Notes: generated by a model from the letters alone, not told the origin. DNA of 64,000 nt from Cohnella hashimotonis (GCF_030014955.1 NZ_JAGRPV010000001.1:8603869-8667868), one strand, 5' to 3'; counted from the first letter of the stretch, positions 16,698 to 26,290 are shown. Numbers and translations are program-made.

Positions 16698-17671
16698 GCG
16701 GCACCGCAAGCAGCTCGGCAAGCAGCTCCGCAAGCGGCGAGGCGAAGCCGACGGGCGAGCTCGCCCGTCCCGCTCCGGCGACCCGTCCGAGGAAGGCCAA
16801 GCGCACGCCCGGCGAACTCGTCTTCGACATCTTGGTTTACAGCGCGCTCATCGTATTCACGTTCATCTGCCTGTTTCCCTTTCTGAACACCCTTGCAAAC
16901 GCCTTCAGCAGCAGCACCGCGATCCAGACGGGCAAGGTCCTGCTGTGGCCGGTCGAGTTCCAGGTCGGTTCCATGAAGATGATCCTGGCCGACAGCTCGG
17001 TCATGCGATCGCTGTTCGTCACCGTCTTCCTGACGGTCGTCGGCACGACGCTGAATCTGCTGTTCACGATCATTACGGCTTATCCGCTGTCGCGCCGGGA
17101 TCTCAAGGGCCGCGGAATCTTCATGCGGTTTATGGTCGTCACGATGCTGTTCAGCGGCGGCATGATCCCGCTCTTCCTCGTCGTCAAGTCGCTCCATCTG
17201 CTCGATACGCTGTGGGCGCTCATCATACCGGGCCTGATCAGCGCGTTTAACGTCATCATCATGAAAAGCTTTTTCCAGACGATTCCCGACGAGCTGCGGG
17301 AAGCATCGGTCATGGACGGCTGCGGCAACATGCGTTATTTGATCCGGATCGTGCTCCCTCTCTCGGGGGCGTCGCTGGCGACGATCGGCCTGTTCTATGC
17401 GGTCGGCCATTGGAACGCCTACTTCGGCGCGGTGCTTTACATCAACGATCCCGACCTGCTCACGCTGCAGGCGAAGCTTCGCAACATCCTGCTGCTGTCG
17501 CAAATGGATACGTCGCTGGAGCAGATGACGATGGAGAGCAAGTTCACGGTCATCCAGGAATCGCTCAAAGCCGCCGTCATCGTGGTCGCGACCGTGCCGA
17601 TCCTGATCGTATACCCTTTTTTGCAAAAGTACTTCGTCAAAGGCTCGATGCTCGGCTCCGTAAAAGGTTGA
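16691..17671 (+). CDS. Sugar ABC transporter permease, YtcP type
   Basis: A 326-residue permease starting at the ATG at 16691, overlapping the previous stop, with GGAGGCGAGGG just upstream. A 45-residue Ser/Ala/Pro-rich cytoplasmic leader precedes the first helix; about six membrane helices follow. The ABC contact loop is REASVMDGCGNMRYLIRIVL, and the tail VKGSMLGSVKG is typical of this class. It pairs with the permease at 15804 and the lipoprotein at 17752 to form one importer, probably for lyase-derived oligosaccharides. Confidence 0.93.
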   Translation: MVGGTASSSASSSASGEAKPTGELARPAPATRPRKAKRTPGELVFDILVYSALIVFTFICLFPFLNTLANAFSSSTAIQTGKVLLWPVEFQVGSMKMILADSSVMRSLFVTVFLTVVGTTLNLLFTIITAYPLSRRDLKGRGIFMRFMVVTMLFSGGMIPLFLVVKSLHLLDTLWALIIPGLISAFNVIIMKSFFQTIPDELREASVMDGCGNMRYLIRIVLPLSGASLATIGLFYAVGHWNAYFGAVLYINDPDLLTLQAKLRNILLLSQMDTSLEQMTMESKFTVIQESLKAAVIVVATVPILIVYPFLQKYFVKGSMLGSVKG

Positions 17672-17751
17672 ACGTCCGGATCGCGCGGCGCCGCGCCGTT
17701 CGGGTTCACGATAGCGCTACTTCAGTCTTGATTACCAAGGAGGCAACCGGA

Positions 17752-19398
17752 ATGATGGGGAGTTGGAAAAAAGGATTGCAGACGGCGCTGGCGATCGCGC
17801 TGGTCACGCTGCCGCTCGCGGCATGCGGAGGCAATAACGACAACAGCGGCGCATCGAGCGCAGCTGCGACCGGCGGAACGTCCGGCGCGACGCAGGCGGG
17901 GGACGGCAAGCTGGAGAAGGTTCGCGTGTCGCTGTGGGACCGCTCGAATTCGCCGAACGGCCAGAAGCTCGAAGACACCGTGATCGTCAAAAAGCTGCAG
18001 GAGGAAGCCCGCAAGGAAGGCCTCGACGTCGAATACGTCGTCCTGCCGCGCTCGCAGGAAAGCGAGAAAAACAACATCTGGATGGCTTCCGGCGGCGGTC
18101 CCGACATTATCATCACTTACGATATGAACGCCATGTTCAAATGGGCGGAGCAGGGCGGCCTGTGGGAGCTGGACGATCTGCTCGAGCAGTACGGCCCGGA
18201 CATCAAAAAGCTGATCGGCCCGTCGCTCGAGGTGGCAGGTACCTACAAAGGCAAGCGCTACGCGATTCCGGCGATGCGGATGAGCACGGCGGCGGCTTCC
18301 AACATGAAGATTCGCCAGGACTGGCTCGACAAGCTCGGCATGAAGGCGCCGACGACGCTCGACGAGCTGTACGAGACGCTCAAGGCGTTCAAGGAAAAGG
18401 ACCCGGGCGGCGTCGGCAAGGACAATGTCGTGCCGTGGGCGCTGCCGGCGATCTCGCAGGGCATGAAGGGCTTCTTCTTCGGCCCGATGTGGGGCGCGGG
18501 CGTGGCGATCGACGGCCCGGCGACGGAGATGTATATGCCGAGCGGCAACTTCGCGGACGGCGTGTTCCACTCCGCGGTCGCGCTGAACGAGGGCAAGGAG
18601 TTCTTCCGCTTCCTGAATAAGGTGTACAAGGAAGGTCTCATTTCCAAGGAATTCGTCACCGACGTCAACTCGCAGCAGTTCATCCAGAACTACACGTCCG
18701 GCGTGTCCGGCTTCATGGACTCGAACGAGGACCCGTGGACCGTCACCAAGGAGACGCGCAAAACGGTGCCCGAAGCGAAGTGGGTGACGCTCGATCCCCT
18801 CGTGCGGCCGAACGGCACGCAGGCGATGACCGAGGCCAACGTATACGGACTGCTCAACATGATTCCGAAGTCGTCCAAAAATCCGGCGGCCGCGGTCAAG
18901 TACCTGAACGTCCTGGCGAAAAACATCAAGCTCGTCCAGGCGGGCATCGAAGGCGTGCACTTCAAGGAGGAGGACGGCCTGTACGTGGCGATCGATCCGG
19001 TCAAAAACGCGGAGGAGATCGACTGGTACTTCAAAGACCTGAACCTGCTCACCCAGGGCTACATGGGCAATCCGACGAAGGATCAGATGAAGAAGCAGTT
19101 CGCCAACGAGCCGAATCCAGACGAGATCGCCGATATTCTTGACCCCTACTTCAAATCCTTCGAGAAGTTCGGCAAGCAGGGGCCGCTCATCGACACGCCG
19201 CGGCCGGTATCGGACAAGAGCGTCGCCAACATCACGAAGTTCCTGTACGACGCGCTCTCCAAGGCGGTCATCGCCAAAGACTTCGACGCGGAGTGGGAGA
19301 ACGTCGTGTCCGGCTGGAAGAAAAACGGCGGCGAGGAATACGACGCCGAAGTGACGCAGAACCTGGTCGCCATGAACTGGAAGACGACGAACGAATAA
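17752..19398 (+). CDS. Extracellular solute-binding lipoprotein (LipO-like)
   Basis: A 548-residue substrate-binding lipoprotein. The chosen start is the ATG at 17752 (a second ATG follows at 17755), 8 bases after AAGGAGG; the open frame further upstream overlaps the permease gene and is not real. Residues 1-24 are a signal peptide with lipobox LAAC, giving lipidated C25, then a Gly/Ser/Ala-rich linker. The mature protein has the family 1 binding-protein look (GGGPDIIITYDMNAMFKWAE). The length is typical of partners of LplB/YtcP permeases. It should deliver an oligosaccharide to the permeases at 15804 and 16691. Confidence 0.92.
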   Translation: MMGSWKKGLQTALAIALVTLPLAACGGNNDNSGASSAAATGGTSGATQAGDGKLEKVRVSLWDRSNSPNGQKLEDTVIVKKLQEEARKEGLDVEYVVLPRSQESEKNNIWMASGGGPDIIITYDMNAMFKWAEQGGLWELDDLLEQYGPDIKKLIGPSLEVAGTYKGKRYAIPAMRMSTAAASNMKIRQDWLDKLGMKAPTTLDELYETLKAFKEKDPGGVGKDNVVPWALPAISQGMKGFFFGPMWGAGVAIDGPATEMYMPSGNFADGVFHSAVALNEGKEFFRFLNKVYKEGLISKEFVTDVNSQQFIQNYTSGVSGFMDSNEDPWTVTKETRKTVPEAKWVTLDPLVRPNGTQAMTEANVYGLLNMIPKSSKNPAAAVKYLNVLAKNIKLVQAGIEGVHFKEEDGLYVAIDPVKNAEEIDWYFKDLNLLTQGYMGNPTKDQMKKQFANEPNPDEIADILDPYFKSFEKFGKQGPLIDTPRPVSDKSVANITKFLYDALSKAVIAKDFDAEWENVVSGWKKNGGEEYDAEVTQNLVAMNWKTTNE

Positions 19399-19426
19399 AC
19401 GCTTGGGGCGCATGCCCGGGCAGGCC

Positions 19427-19461
19427 GAAGGACGGACCGGTCCGCGAACCGTCCGTCCTTC
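19427..19461 (+). terminator. Strong hairpin after binding-protein gene
   Basis: GAAGGACGGACCGGT pairs with ACCGTCCGTCCTTC. No T-run follows, so it is more likely an mRNA-stabilising or partial attenuating hairpin that raises binding-protein expression over the downstream genes than a full terminator. Confidence 0.55.
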
Positions 19462-19492
19462 TGTCTGTCCTCGGGCGGGAAGGAGGAGGCAT

Positions 19493-21202
19493 ATGCAAAC
19501 GACTGCCGAAGCGCGGATCGCCGAGCTGGTCCGGCTGCAGGAGGCGAGGCTCGCGGAGGAATGGAAGCTGATGGAGGCCGAAAAACGAAGCGTCCGCAAA
19601 AAGAGGGTTCAGGGACGGGAGCTGAACCGGCTGACGCTGCTGGCCGTGCTTTACTGTCAGCCGCAGTCGCGGTATTTTCGCGATCCGGCGCTATTGGCCG
19701 CGCTGGAGGAGACGGCGGAGGAGCTGCTCGGCATCCAACTGCCGAGCGGCAACGTATCGCTCTACAACTGCAACATCGATTCGCCCCCCGATACGGCGTT
19801 TACGTCGCATCTGGTCGCGCTTGTCGCGCAGCTGCTGCTGCGGGACGCGGGGCAGGAAGCGGCGAAGGCGACGAACGCCGTGCTGACGTTTCTGCGGCAC
19901 GCCTCGCCCGCACTGCTGGAAGGAGGCATTCATACGCCCAATCACCGCTGGGTGATGGCGTCGGCGCTGGCCAAAATGGAGGAGCTGTTCGGCGGGGCGG
20001 CGTACCGCGAGCGGGCGTTCGAATTTTTGAACGAAGGCCTGGACATGACCGACTACGGCGAGTGGACCGAGCGGAGCAATTCGATCTACAACGCGATTTG
20101 CGCTTATTACCTCTATGACGTCGGTATGGTGTTCGATTATGCGCCTGCGCTGGACGCCTCGGCGAGCACGCTGCGGATGATGCGCTACATGCTGCATCCG
20201 GGGGACACGATCGCGACCGAATATTCCGGGCGCCAGGATCTCGGGCAGGTGGCGCGCATGGACGACCGCTACTACGTGGCGTTCCATTTGATCGCCGCGC
20301 GCGAGCGCGACCCCGAGCTGGCCGCGCTTGCGGAAATCGCGGACCGGACGGCGCCGCGCGGGAGCGTGGCGCTGCTCCACTGGATGCGCATGCCCGAGCG
20401 GATGACGCCGACAGTTGCGCCTGCCCCGCCAAGAGAACGGTACACCGTGCTGTTCGGGGAGGGCAATCGCACGCGGGTTCCCGACCGCGTGCCCTATCTC
20501 GGCCCGGTCGTCAAGCATCCGCACGGCGCGCCCGTGCTGCGGCACCGGCGTGGGCCGCTGAGCGTCACTGCCATGGCGGGGCAGGCGGAGTGCTTGTACG
20601 TCCAGTACGGCGATGCGCGTTTGCTCGGGCTGAAGCTCGGCGTCGGCTGGTTCGGCGCCGGCGCGGTGTCCTTTCCGGGCATCGAGCCGATAGGGGACGA
20701 TCGGTATCTGCTCCGTGCGGAGCTGGAGGGCTGCTACTTCGGCCCGCTCGCGGACGAGCACACGCTTCATGCCGGCGGGCGCTACGTCGACATGCCGAAC
20801 CATCTGCGTCGCCGTATCGGTACTGTGCGCACCACTGTCGCTATCGAGCTGACGCTGTTGGAGGACGGGCTGGACCTGCGGGTCGTCTCGGACGATCCGC
20901 GCGGCATCTACCTGCAGGCCGTCTGCCTGTTTCCGCCGGAGGAGGGACAACTGAGCGGGGAAGGACTCGAAGCGACCGGGCTTGCGACGATGCGCCTGTC
21001 CGCGGGCGCGGCCGTGTACAGGTCCGGCCGGTACGGCATCCGCATCGAGGGCGGCGCGGACGAGCATGACGAGATCGCGATGCGCAACGATCCGCCTGAC
21101 GCGCGCACGCGTGCCGTGATGGTTAACTGGAGCACGCCGACCGACGCGACGCTGCGGATTCGCGGCATTGCATTCGACGAGCCGGGCGGCAAGGAAGAAT
21201 AG
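19493..21202 (+). CDS. Unknown protein, possibly lyase-like (alpha/alpha toroid plus beta-sandwich)
   Basis: A 569-residue cytoplasmic protein starting at the ATG at 19493, 6 bases after AAGGAGG. I do not recognise a named family. Residues 1-280 are predicted mainly helical with paired-helix spacing (LAALEETAEELLGIQ, HLVALVAQLLLRDAG), and include NHRWVMASALA and YGEWTERSNSIYNA. Residues about 300-560 read as beta-rich (VSFPGIEPIGDDRYLLRAE). That order matches the architecture of several polysaccharide lyases, and NHRW, TERSN and GRQD are candidate active-site patches. It sits between the binding protein and an oxidoreductase in the same orientation. Function is inferred only from architecture and context. 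Confidence 0.6.
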   Translation: MQTTAEARIAELVRLQEARLAEEWKLMEAEKRSVRKKRVQGRELNRLTLLAVLYCQPQSRYFRDPALLAALEETAEELLGIQLPSGNVSLYNCNIDSPPDTAFTSHLVALVAQLLLRDAGQEAAKATNAVLTFLRHASPALLEGGIHTPNHRWVMASALAKMEELFGGAAYRERAFEFLNEGLDMTDYGEWTERSNSIYNAICAYYLYDVGMVFDYAPALDASASTLRMMRYMLHPGDTIATEYSGRQDLGQVARMDDRYYVAFHLIAARERDPELAALAEIADRTAPRGSVALLHWMRMPERMTPTVAPAPPRERYTVLFGEGNRTRVPDRVPYLGPVVKHPHGAPVLRHRRGPLSVTAMAGQAECLYVQYGDARLLGLKLGVGWFGAGAVSFPGIEPIGDDRYLLRAELEGCYFGPLADEHTLHAGGRYVDMPNHLRRRIGTVRTTVAIELTLLEDGLDLRVVSDDPRGIYLQAVCLFPPEEGQLSGEGLEATGLATMRLSAGAAVYRSGRYGIRIEGGADEHDEIAMRNDPPDARTRAVMVNWSTPTDATLRIRGIAFDEPGGKEE

Positions 21203-21253
21203 CGGACGGTGTGAATGAACGCGGTTTGGCATGACAAGAAGGGGGCGCTTTTC

Positions 21254-22255
21254 ATGAATATCGGCATTATCGGCATTGGCGTAATCGGCTTAAGGCATAT
21301 CGGCAATCTGGTCAAAAGGGACGACGTCCGCATTGCCGCCGTCTGCGGTACGGACGCCGACAAGACGGCCAGGATCGCGGGAGAATACGGAGCCGAGCCC
21401 TTTACGGATTACCGGCTGCTGTTCGAGCGCACGCCGCTGGACGCGGTGTTCGTCTGCACGCCGCCGGGCGTGCGCAAGGGCCCGATCCACGAGGCAGCGC
21501 AGCGGGGCATCGCCTGCTTCGTCGAGAAGCCGCCCGCGCGGTCGGTAAGCGAGGCGGAGGAGATCGCGGCGATCGTCCGCGAGAGCGGCATCGTATGCGC
21601 GGTCGGCTTCATGTACCGCTACGCGGGCGCCGTGGCTGCGGCCAGAGAGCTGATCGCGCGCAGCGGCGCTCCGGTCCCGATCGTGCGCAGCGTGCATGCC
21701 TGCGCCGCCGGCCTGCCCGAAGCGCCGACCCCGCGCTGGCTGCTCGACAAGGCCAAGTCAGGCGGACCGATGTTCGACCAGGCGATTCACCTGATCGACG
21801 CGGCCAGGTATATCGCGGGCGCGCAAGGCGGCGAGGTCGAGGCGATCCACGCCTTCGGCGCCAACGTACAGCGGCCCAAGAGCGCGGACTATACGGTCGA
21901 GGACAACTTCGTCGTCAATCTGGCTTACGCGCATGGCACGGTCCAGACGCATACGCACTCGTGGGGCGTGGAGCGGCCGCGGGTCGAGATCGAGCTGCTG
22001 GGCCGGGATTACCGGCTCACGGTCGATCTATCCCGCCTGGGCAGCCGGCTGTACGGGGACTTCCGCGGCGAGGAGGTGTCCGCGCATTTTCCGGAGGAGA
22101 ACATGTACGTGGACGAGGCGGCAGCTTTTCTCGAAGCGGCGCGTTCCGGCGACCCGTCGGGGATCCGCTCCTCATACGCGGATGCGGCCAGATCGCTTGA
22201 ACTGGTCGTGCGGGCGAACGAGTCGGCGGACGAGGGGCGGGCGATCAGGTTGTAA
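21254..22255 (+). CDS. Gfo/Idh/MocA family oxidoreductase
   Basis: A 333-residue NAD(P)-dependent dehydrogenase starting at the ATG at 21254 after AAGGGGG. The N-terminal Rossmann fold has GIIGIGVIGLRHIG. The conserved EKP motif appears as CFVEKPPARS near residue 95, carrying the catalytic lysine. A second patch, GGPMFDQAIHLID, holds the usual Asp/His pair. Family members oxidise or reduce sugars, inositols and sugar acids. In this block it may process a sugar or uronic acid released by the hydrolases; the precise substrate is unknown. Confidence 0.9.
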   Translation: MNIGIIGIGVIGLRHIGNLVKRDDVRIAAVCGTDADKTARIAGEYGAEPFTDYRLLFERTPLDAVFVCTPPGVRKGPIHEAAQRGIACFVEKPPARSVSEAEEIAAIVRESGIVCAVGFMYRYAGAVAAARELIARSGAPVPIVRSVHACAAGLPEAPTPRWLLDKAKSGGPMFDQAIHLIDAARYIAGAQGGEVEAIHAFGANVQRPKSADYTVEDNFVVNLAYAHGTVQTHTHSWGVERPRVEIELLGRDYRLTVDLSRLGSRLYGDFRGEEVSAHFPEENMYVDEAAAFLEAARSGDPSGIRSSYADAARSLELVVRANESADEGRAIRL

Positions 22256-22392
22256 AAAAGGCCCTGAGGAGGGCATCGGAGACAATGCTGGAAACGGCGG
22301 CGAAGGCATTGCGCCCGGCGAACGAACATGTGTTAGAATGATGGCGATAGCGCTTCCATGAGAGACCGGCGCCGTCGGACGGGAGTGTCGCC

Positions 22393-24159
22393 ATGAACAT
22401 CTTCAAGCTGCGTCCGCCGGGATGGCGTCGCATCCGCCTTCCTTTTAAGCTGCCGCTCGTCTATATGCCCTTGATTCTGCTGCCCGCCCTGGCGGGCATC
22501 TACATTCTGACGGACAGCTACACGGCTTCGTCCAAGGCGCGGACCGCCGAGTATGCGACCGACCTGCTCGCGCTGATGGCGCAGAAGATCGACGACCGGC
22601 TGGGCAGCTACGAACAGCTGAGCAAGCAGATTATGACCGACGACGAGCTGCTGTCACGGCTTGCGGTGAAGCCGGCCTCGGTGTACGAGCGCTTCGAGAT
22701 CCAGAACGCGATCAACGAGCGTCTCAACGTCTTCTGGCTCGGCTCGGACCAAAATGCCTATATCCGCGCCATCAAGCTGACAACGCCGGACGCCGAGTAT
22801 ACGTACGGCACCGACGCGATCGACGGCTTCGGGGCGGACGATGCCGACTACCAGGCGCGCGTGGCCGAGATGAAAGGCGGGGCCGTCTGGTTTCGCCCGG
22901 AAGCTTACAGCGACGGCTATGCATCGTTCGACGCGTTCCGGCTTGGCCGGTCGATCCGGGACAAGAAGCTGAGCGCGCTCGGGACGCTCACGATCGTAAT
23001 CCGGACCGACGCGGTCACGGATATTTTCAGCCAGACGAAGTTTAGGGAAAACGCAGCAATTCGGCTGTTGACCGGCAAAGGCGAGGAGATTCTGGACAAC
23101 GGGAAATCGGCGCAGGCAGGGGAGCGGCAGCTGCTCACCTACTCGCGGGACAGCATTCGCAACGGCTGGCAGCTATCCGCGCAGCTCCCGCTCAACCAGC
23201 TGTACGAGCCAATCTATCGAACGGCCCGAATGGCGACGTTTATCGTGCTGGGCTGCATCGTCCTGGGTCTCGTCCTGACGCAGCTGCTCGTCATCGACCT
23301 GGTCATCCCGATCCGGCGGCTCATGGTCAATATGAAGCAGGGCGTAAAAGGCGTGCGTCCCGGGCGGCTCAAGCGGTTCGGGGGCGCGATCGAGATCGTG
23401 GAGATGAACGATACGTTTATCTCCGTCATGTACGAGATCGAACGGCTCATCGAGGAAGCGTCCCGGCAGGAACGGCAGAAAAAGGAGGCGGAGATCCGCG
23501 TGCTGCAAAATCAGCTGTCTCCTCACTTTCTGCACAATACGCTGAACTCGATCCGCTGGATGGCGATGATCCAGAAGCAGGACAATATCAAGGAGACGGT
23601 CGACTCCCTGAACCGGCTGCTGACGTACGCGCTCCGCGGCGGCGGCGGGCCGGTGCCTCTCGGGACGGAGGTGGGGATGCTGCAGAGCTACGTCACCATC
23701 CAGAAGGTGCGGTATCAGCACTTCGGCTTCGAGTCGCGGGTTCCGCCGGCGCTCGAGGATGCGCTCGTGCCGAAGTTCCTGCTGCAGCCGCTGATCGAAA
23801 ACGCGCTGCTGCACGGACTGGCGGACGCCGACCGGCCGGGAGAAATCTCGGTCGAGGCCGCGGCTGCGGGCAGGACGCTCGTGCTGACGGTGTCGGACAA
23901 CGGCGTCGGCATGTCGCCCGAGCGGCACGCGGCGGTGGTCGCGAGCCTGGACGGCGCCGACGGACGGCAGCGGCCCGAGGAGGGCGGCGCGCGGATCGGG
24001 CTGCGGAGCGTGCACGAGCGGGTGCAGCTGCACTACGGAGCGCAGTACGGGCTGCGGGTCGCGAGCGCGCCGGGCGAAGGCACGACGCTGACGGTAAGGC
24101 TGCCGCTGCTGCGGGAGGAAGGGGGAGAGGCGGATGCGCAGCGTCATGATCGTGGATGA
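22393..24159 (+). CDS. YesM-type sensor histidine kinase
   Basis: A 588-residue membrane kinase. A first transmembrane helix at about residues 18-38 (LVYMPLILLPALAGIYIL) is followed by an extracellular sensor domain of about 230 residues, a second helix near 280-300 (FIVLGCIVLGLVLTQLLV) and HAMP. The phospho-acceptor is H378 in LSPHFLHNTLNSIRW; the ATPase domain has LLQPLIENALLHGL and VSDNGVGM. Its gene overlaps that of the regulator at 24134 by 26 bp, so the two are translationally coupled. It probably senses a glycan from the same block. Confidence 0.93.
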   Translation: MNIFKLRPPGWRRIRLPFKLPLVYMPLILLPALAGIYILTDSYTASSKARTAEYATDLLALMAQKIDDRLGSYEQLSKQIMTDDELLSRLAVKPASVYERFEIQNAINERLNVFWLGSDQNAYIRAIKLTTPDAEYTYGTDAIDGFGADDADYQARVAEMKGGAVWFRPEAYSDGYASFDAFRLGRSIRDKKLSALGTLTIVIRTDAVTDIFSQTKFRENAAIRLLTGKGEEILDNGKSAQAGERQLLTYSRDSIRNGWQLSAQLPLNQLYEPIYRTARMATFIVLGCIVLGLVLTQLLVIDLVIPIRRLMVNMKQGVKGVRPGRLKRFGGAIEIVEMNDTFISVMYEIERLIEEASRQERQKKEAEIRVLQNQLSPHFLHNTLNSIRWMAMIQKQDNIKETVDSLNRLLTYALRGGGGPVPLGTEVGMLQSYVTIQKVRYQHFGFESRVPPALEDALVPKFLLQPLIENALLHGLADADRPGEISVEAAAAGRTLVLTVSDNGVGMSPERHAAVVASLDGADGRQRPEEGGARIGLRSVHERVQLHYGAQYGLRVASAPGEGTTLTVRLPLLREEGGEADAQRHDRG

Positions 24160-25903
24160 CGAATCGCTCGTCCGGATCGGCCTGCAGTCGATGATTGACT
24201 GGGAGGCGCACGGATTTCGGATCGCGGGCGTCTTCAAAAACGGAGAGGAGGCGTTGGCTGCATGCGCGCAGCAAGCCTTCGACGTGGTGCTCACGGACAT
24301 CCGGATGCCCGGCATGGACGGCTTCGAGCTGATCCGCGGGCTGCGGACGGCCGCGCCTGCCGCGCGGGTCGTCATCTTAAGCAGCTACAACGATTTCGAG
24401 CATACGCGCCAGGCGATCCGGCTCGGAGTGCAGGATTACATCTCCAAGTATGAAATGGAGCCGGAGGAGCTGCTGCGGGTGCTGGGCGGACTCGAATTCG
24501 AAGCGGCGGAAGGCGCGGAGCGGAGCGAGGGTGCGGGGGGGCAAGGCGGCGCAGGCGGAGACGCCGGCGGAGAAACCGCGCTGGCCGAATCGTCTCGGCT
24601 GCTGCTGGCGCGCACGGACGTTCGCGCTTCGGCGTCAGGGGACGCGCCGCCGGCTGATTCGGCGGCGTTTCCGGCGATCGCGGCCGCGCTGGCCGGTCGC
24701 GGCCGTCTTTTCCGCTGGGCGGCGCTGAAGCCCGTCCCGCGCGAGGGCGGCTACGCCGCGGCGGAGCGGCGGGCGATGCTGCATCTGGCGGAGGAGCTGT
24801 TCGCGCGGCTGCGCCTTCCCGTGCTGTTCGGCGAGAGCGAGGACATGCTGCACGGCGGCTGCGCCTGCGAAGCGTCGGCCGCGGTGCACCGGTCCGATGC
24901 TGCGGCCGGCTCGCAACGGGCTGCCGACAAGCGCGCGAATGCGGCTAAGCGGGCGGATGCGGATGCGGATGCGGATGCGGATGCGGATGCGGATGCGGAT
25001 GCGGATGCGGAAACGTCGGATACGGTTGCGGCGGCGGACCGCGAAGCCTTTGCCGGGATGGCGCAGGAGTGGGCGGCCGCCTTCCAGCAGAAGCTCAACG
25101 TGACGCTGGCCATCGGGTTTTCCGCGCCGCAGGATATTGGCGGCGACTGGACCGCTGCGAGGCGCGGCGCCGAGTCGGCGGCAGACGTCGCGCTGTTCGA
25201 GGGCGGGGTCCGCTTCCGCGAGACGGCGGGCGAGCGAGGCACGATCCCGGATGCAGAATGGCTGGCGCTGTACAAAGGCTTTAAGCAGCGGCTTCGGCTG
25301 CTGCAGCCGGGCGCGCTCGCTGACGATCTGCTCGCGCTTCGCGCGGAGCGCGGAGACCGGTACAGGCCCGCCGAGTGGCTTCGGCTGGGCGTGGCGGCGG
25401 CTTCGCAGCTCGCGGACTTCCTGATCGAGCGATATAATCCGGGGCCGGAGGAGCTGCGCGAGCGGTTCGGCGCCCTGTGGCCCTTCGCGGAGGCGGCGGG
25501 AAGCGTCCGCACGGCAGAGGAATGGAGCCGGACGCTCGGCGCCATCGCTGCGAATGCGGCGGATTTGGTCGCGCGCAAGCAGGCGCGCGACGGCTGGGTC
25601 GCGCGGGTGCGGGATTACGTGGACGCGCATTATGCCGATCCGATTCGCCTGGAGGACGTGGCCCAGCTGGCCGGGTTCAGCGAGAATCACTTCGGCCAGC
25701 GATTCAGGCAGGAGACGGGCAAGTCCTTTTCGGACCACCTGACGGACGTGCGCATCAAGGAGGCGGTCCGGCTGTTCCGCGAGACGGAGCTGTCGACCGA
25801 GGAGATCGCGTCGCGCGTCGGCTACGCCAATCCCAATTACTTCGTCAAGGTGTTCAAGCGGGCCACGGGCCAGACGATCAGCCATTTCAAGGGCCGGCGT
25901 TGA
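24134..25903 (+). CDS. YesN-type response regulator with Ala-Asp repeat linker
   Basis: A 589-residue regulator. The receiver (residues 1-125) has phospho-acceptor D55 in VVLTDIRMPG; the conserved lysine is in DYISKYEM, where Pro usually follows Lys. The last 100 residues form an AraC-type double helix-turn-helix ending RATGQTISHFKGRR. The central linker is unusually rich in Ala, Gly and acidic residues and contains nine uninterrupted Ala-Asp pairs (residues 274-291), encoded by a perfect hexamer repeat. It is coupled to the kinase at 22393. Its likely targets are this block's transport and lyase genes. Confidence 0.92.
   Translation: MRSVMIVDDESLVRIGLQSMIDWEAHGFRIAGVFKNGEEALAACAQQAFDVVLTDIRMPGMDGFELIRGLRTAAPAARVVILSSYNDFEHTRQAIRLGVQDYISKYEMEPEELLRVLGGLEFEAAEGAERSEGAGGQGGAGGDAGGETALAESSRLLLARTDVRASASGDAPPADSAAFPAIAAALAGRGRLFRWAALKPVPREGGYAAAERRAMLHLAEELFARLRLPVLFGESEDMLHGGCACEASAAVHRSDAAAGSQRAADKRANAAKRADADADADADADADADADAETSDTVAAADREAFAGMAQEWAAAFQQKLNVTLAIGFSAPQDIGGDWTAARRGAESAADVALFEGGVRFRETAGERGTIPDAEWLALYKGFKQRLRLLQPGALADDLLALRAERGDRYRPAEWLRLGVAAASQLADFLIERYNPGPEELRERFGALWPFAEAAGSVRTAEEWSRTLGAIAANAADLVARKQARDGWVARVRDYVDAHYADPIRLEDVAQLAGFSENHFGQRFRQETGKSFSDHLTDVRIKEAVRLFRETELSTEEIASRVGYANPNYFVKVFKRATGQTISHFKGRR
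24953..25006 (+). repeat. (GCGGAT)9 microsatellite inside coding sequence
   Basis: Nine perfect GCGGAT hexamers encode (Ala-Asp)9 in the linker of the response regulator. Slippage would change linker length without a frameshift. Confidence 0.95.
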
Positions 25904-25915
25904 TTGCTTGCGGTA

Positions 25916-26200
25916 GATAAGGCGCAAAAGCGCTTATCGGCAGCTTGCGGGGGCTTGGCGGTGCCGAGATAGGGCGCAAAAGCGCTTATCGGCGGCTTGC
26001 GGGGGCTTGGCGGTGCCGAGATAGGGCGCAAAAGCGCTTATCGGCGGCTCGCGGGAGCGTGGCGGTGCCGAGATAGGGCGCAATAGCGCTTATCGGCGGC
26101 TTGCGGGGGCTTGGCGGTACCGAGATAAGGCGCAAAAGCGCTTATCGGGAGCTCGCGGGGGCTTGGCGGTGCCGAGATAAGGCGCAAATGCGCTTATCGG
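25916..26200. repeat. 52-bp tandem repeat array (six units)
   Basis: GCGCAAA cores (one unit reads GCGCAAT) recur at 25922, 25974, 26026, 26078, 26130 and 26182, exactly 52 bp apart. Each unit has GATARGGCGC, a short A-rich loop, then GCGCTTATC, followed by a G-rich linker (GGCTTGCGGGGGCTTGGCGG). The core is close to the reverse complement of the core in the array at 9740. It lies directly after the regulator stop. Confidence 0.93.
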
Positions 26201-26290
26201 CTGCGTGCCCGCTCCCAGCCGACGGGCGGCGGCACCGTCTTCACGCGTTCCGCGTTGATCGTGGCACGAGATTCGTTGAATTTGGCATAC

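Noticed and set aside
17410..17751. Extended start for the binding lipoprotein
   Set aside because: The extension overlaps the permease gene in another frame and would bury the signal peptide; AAGGAGG points to 17752.
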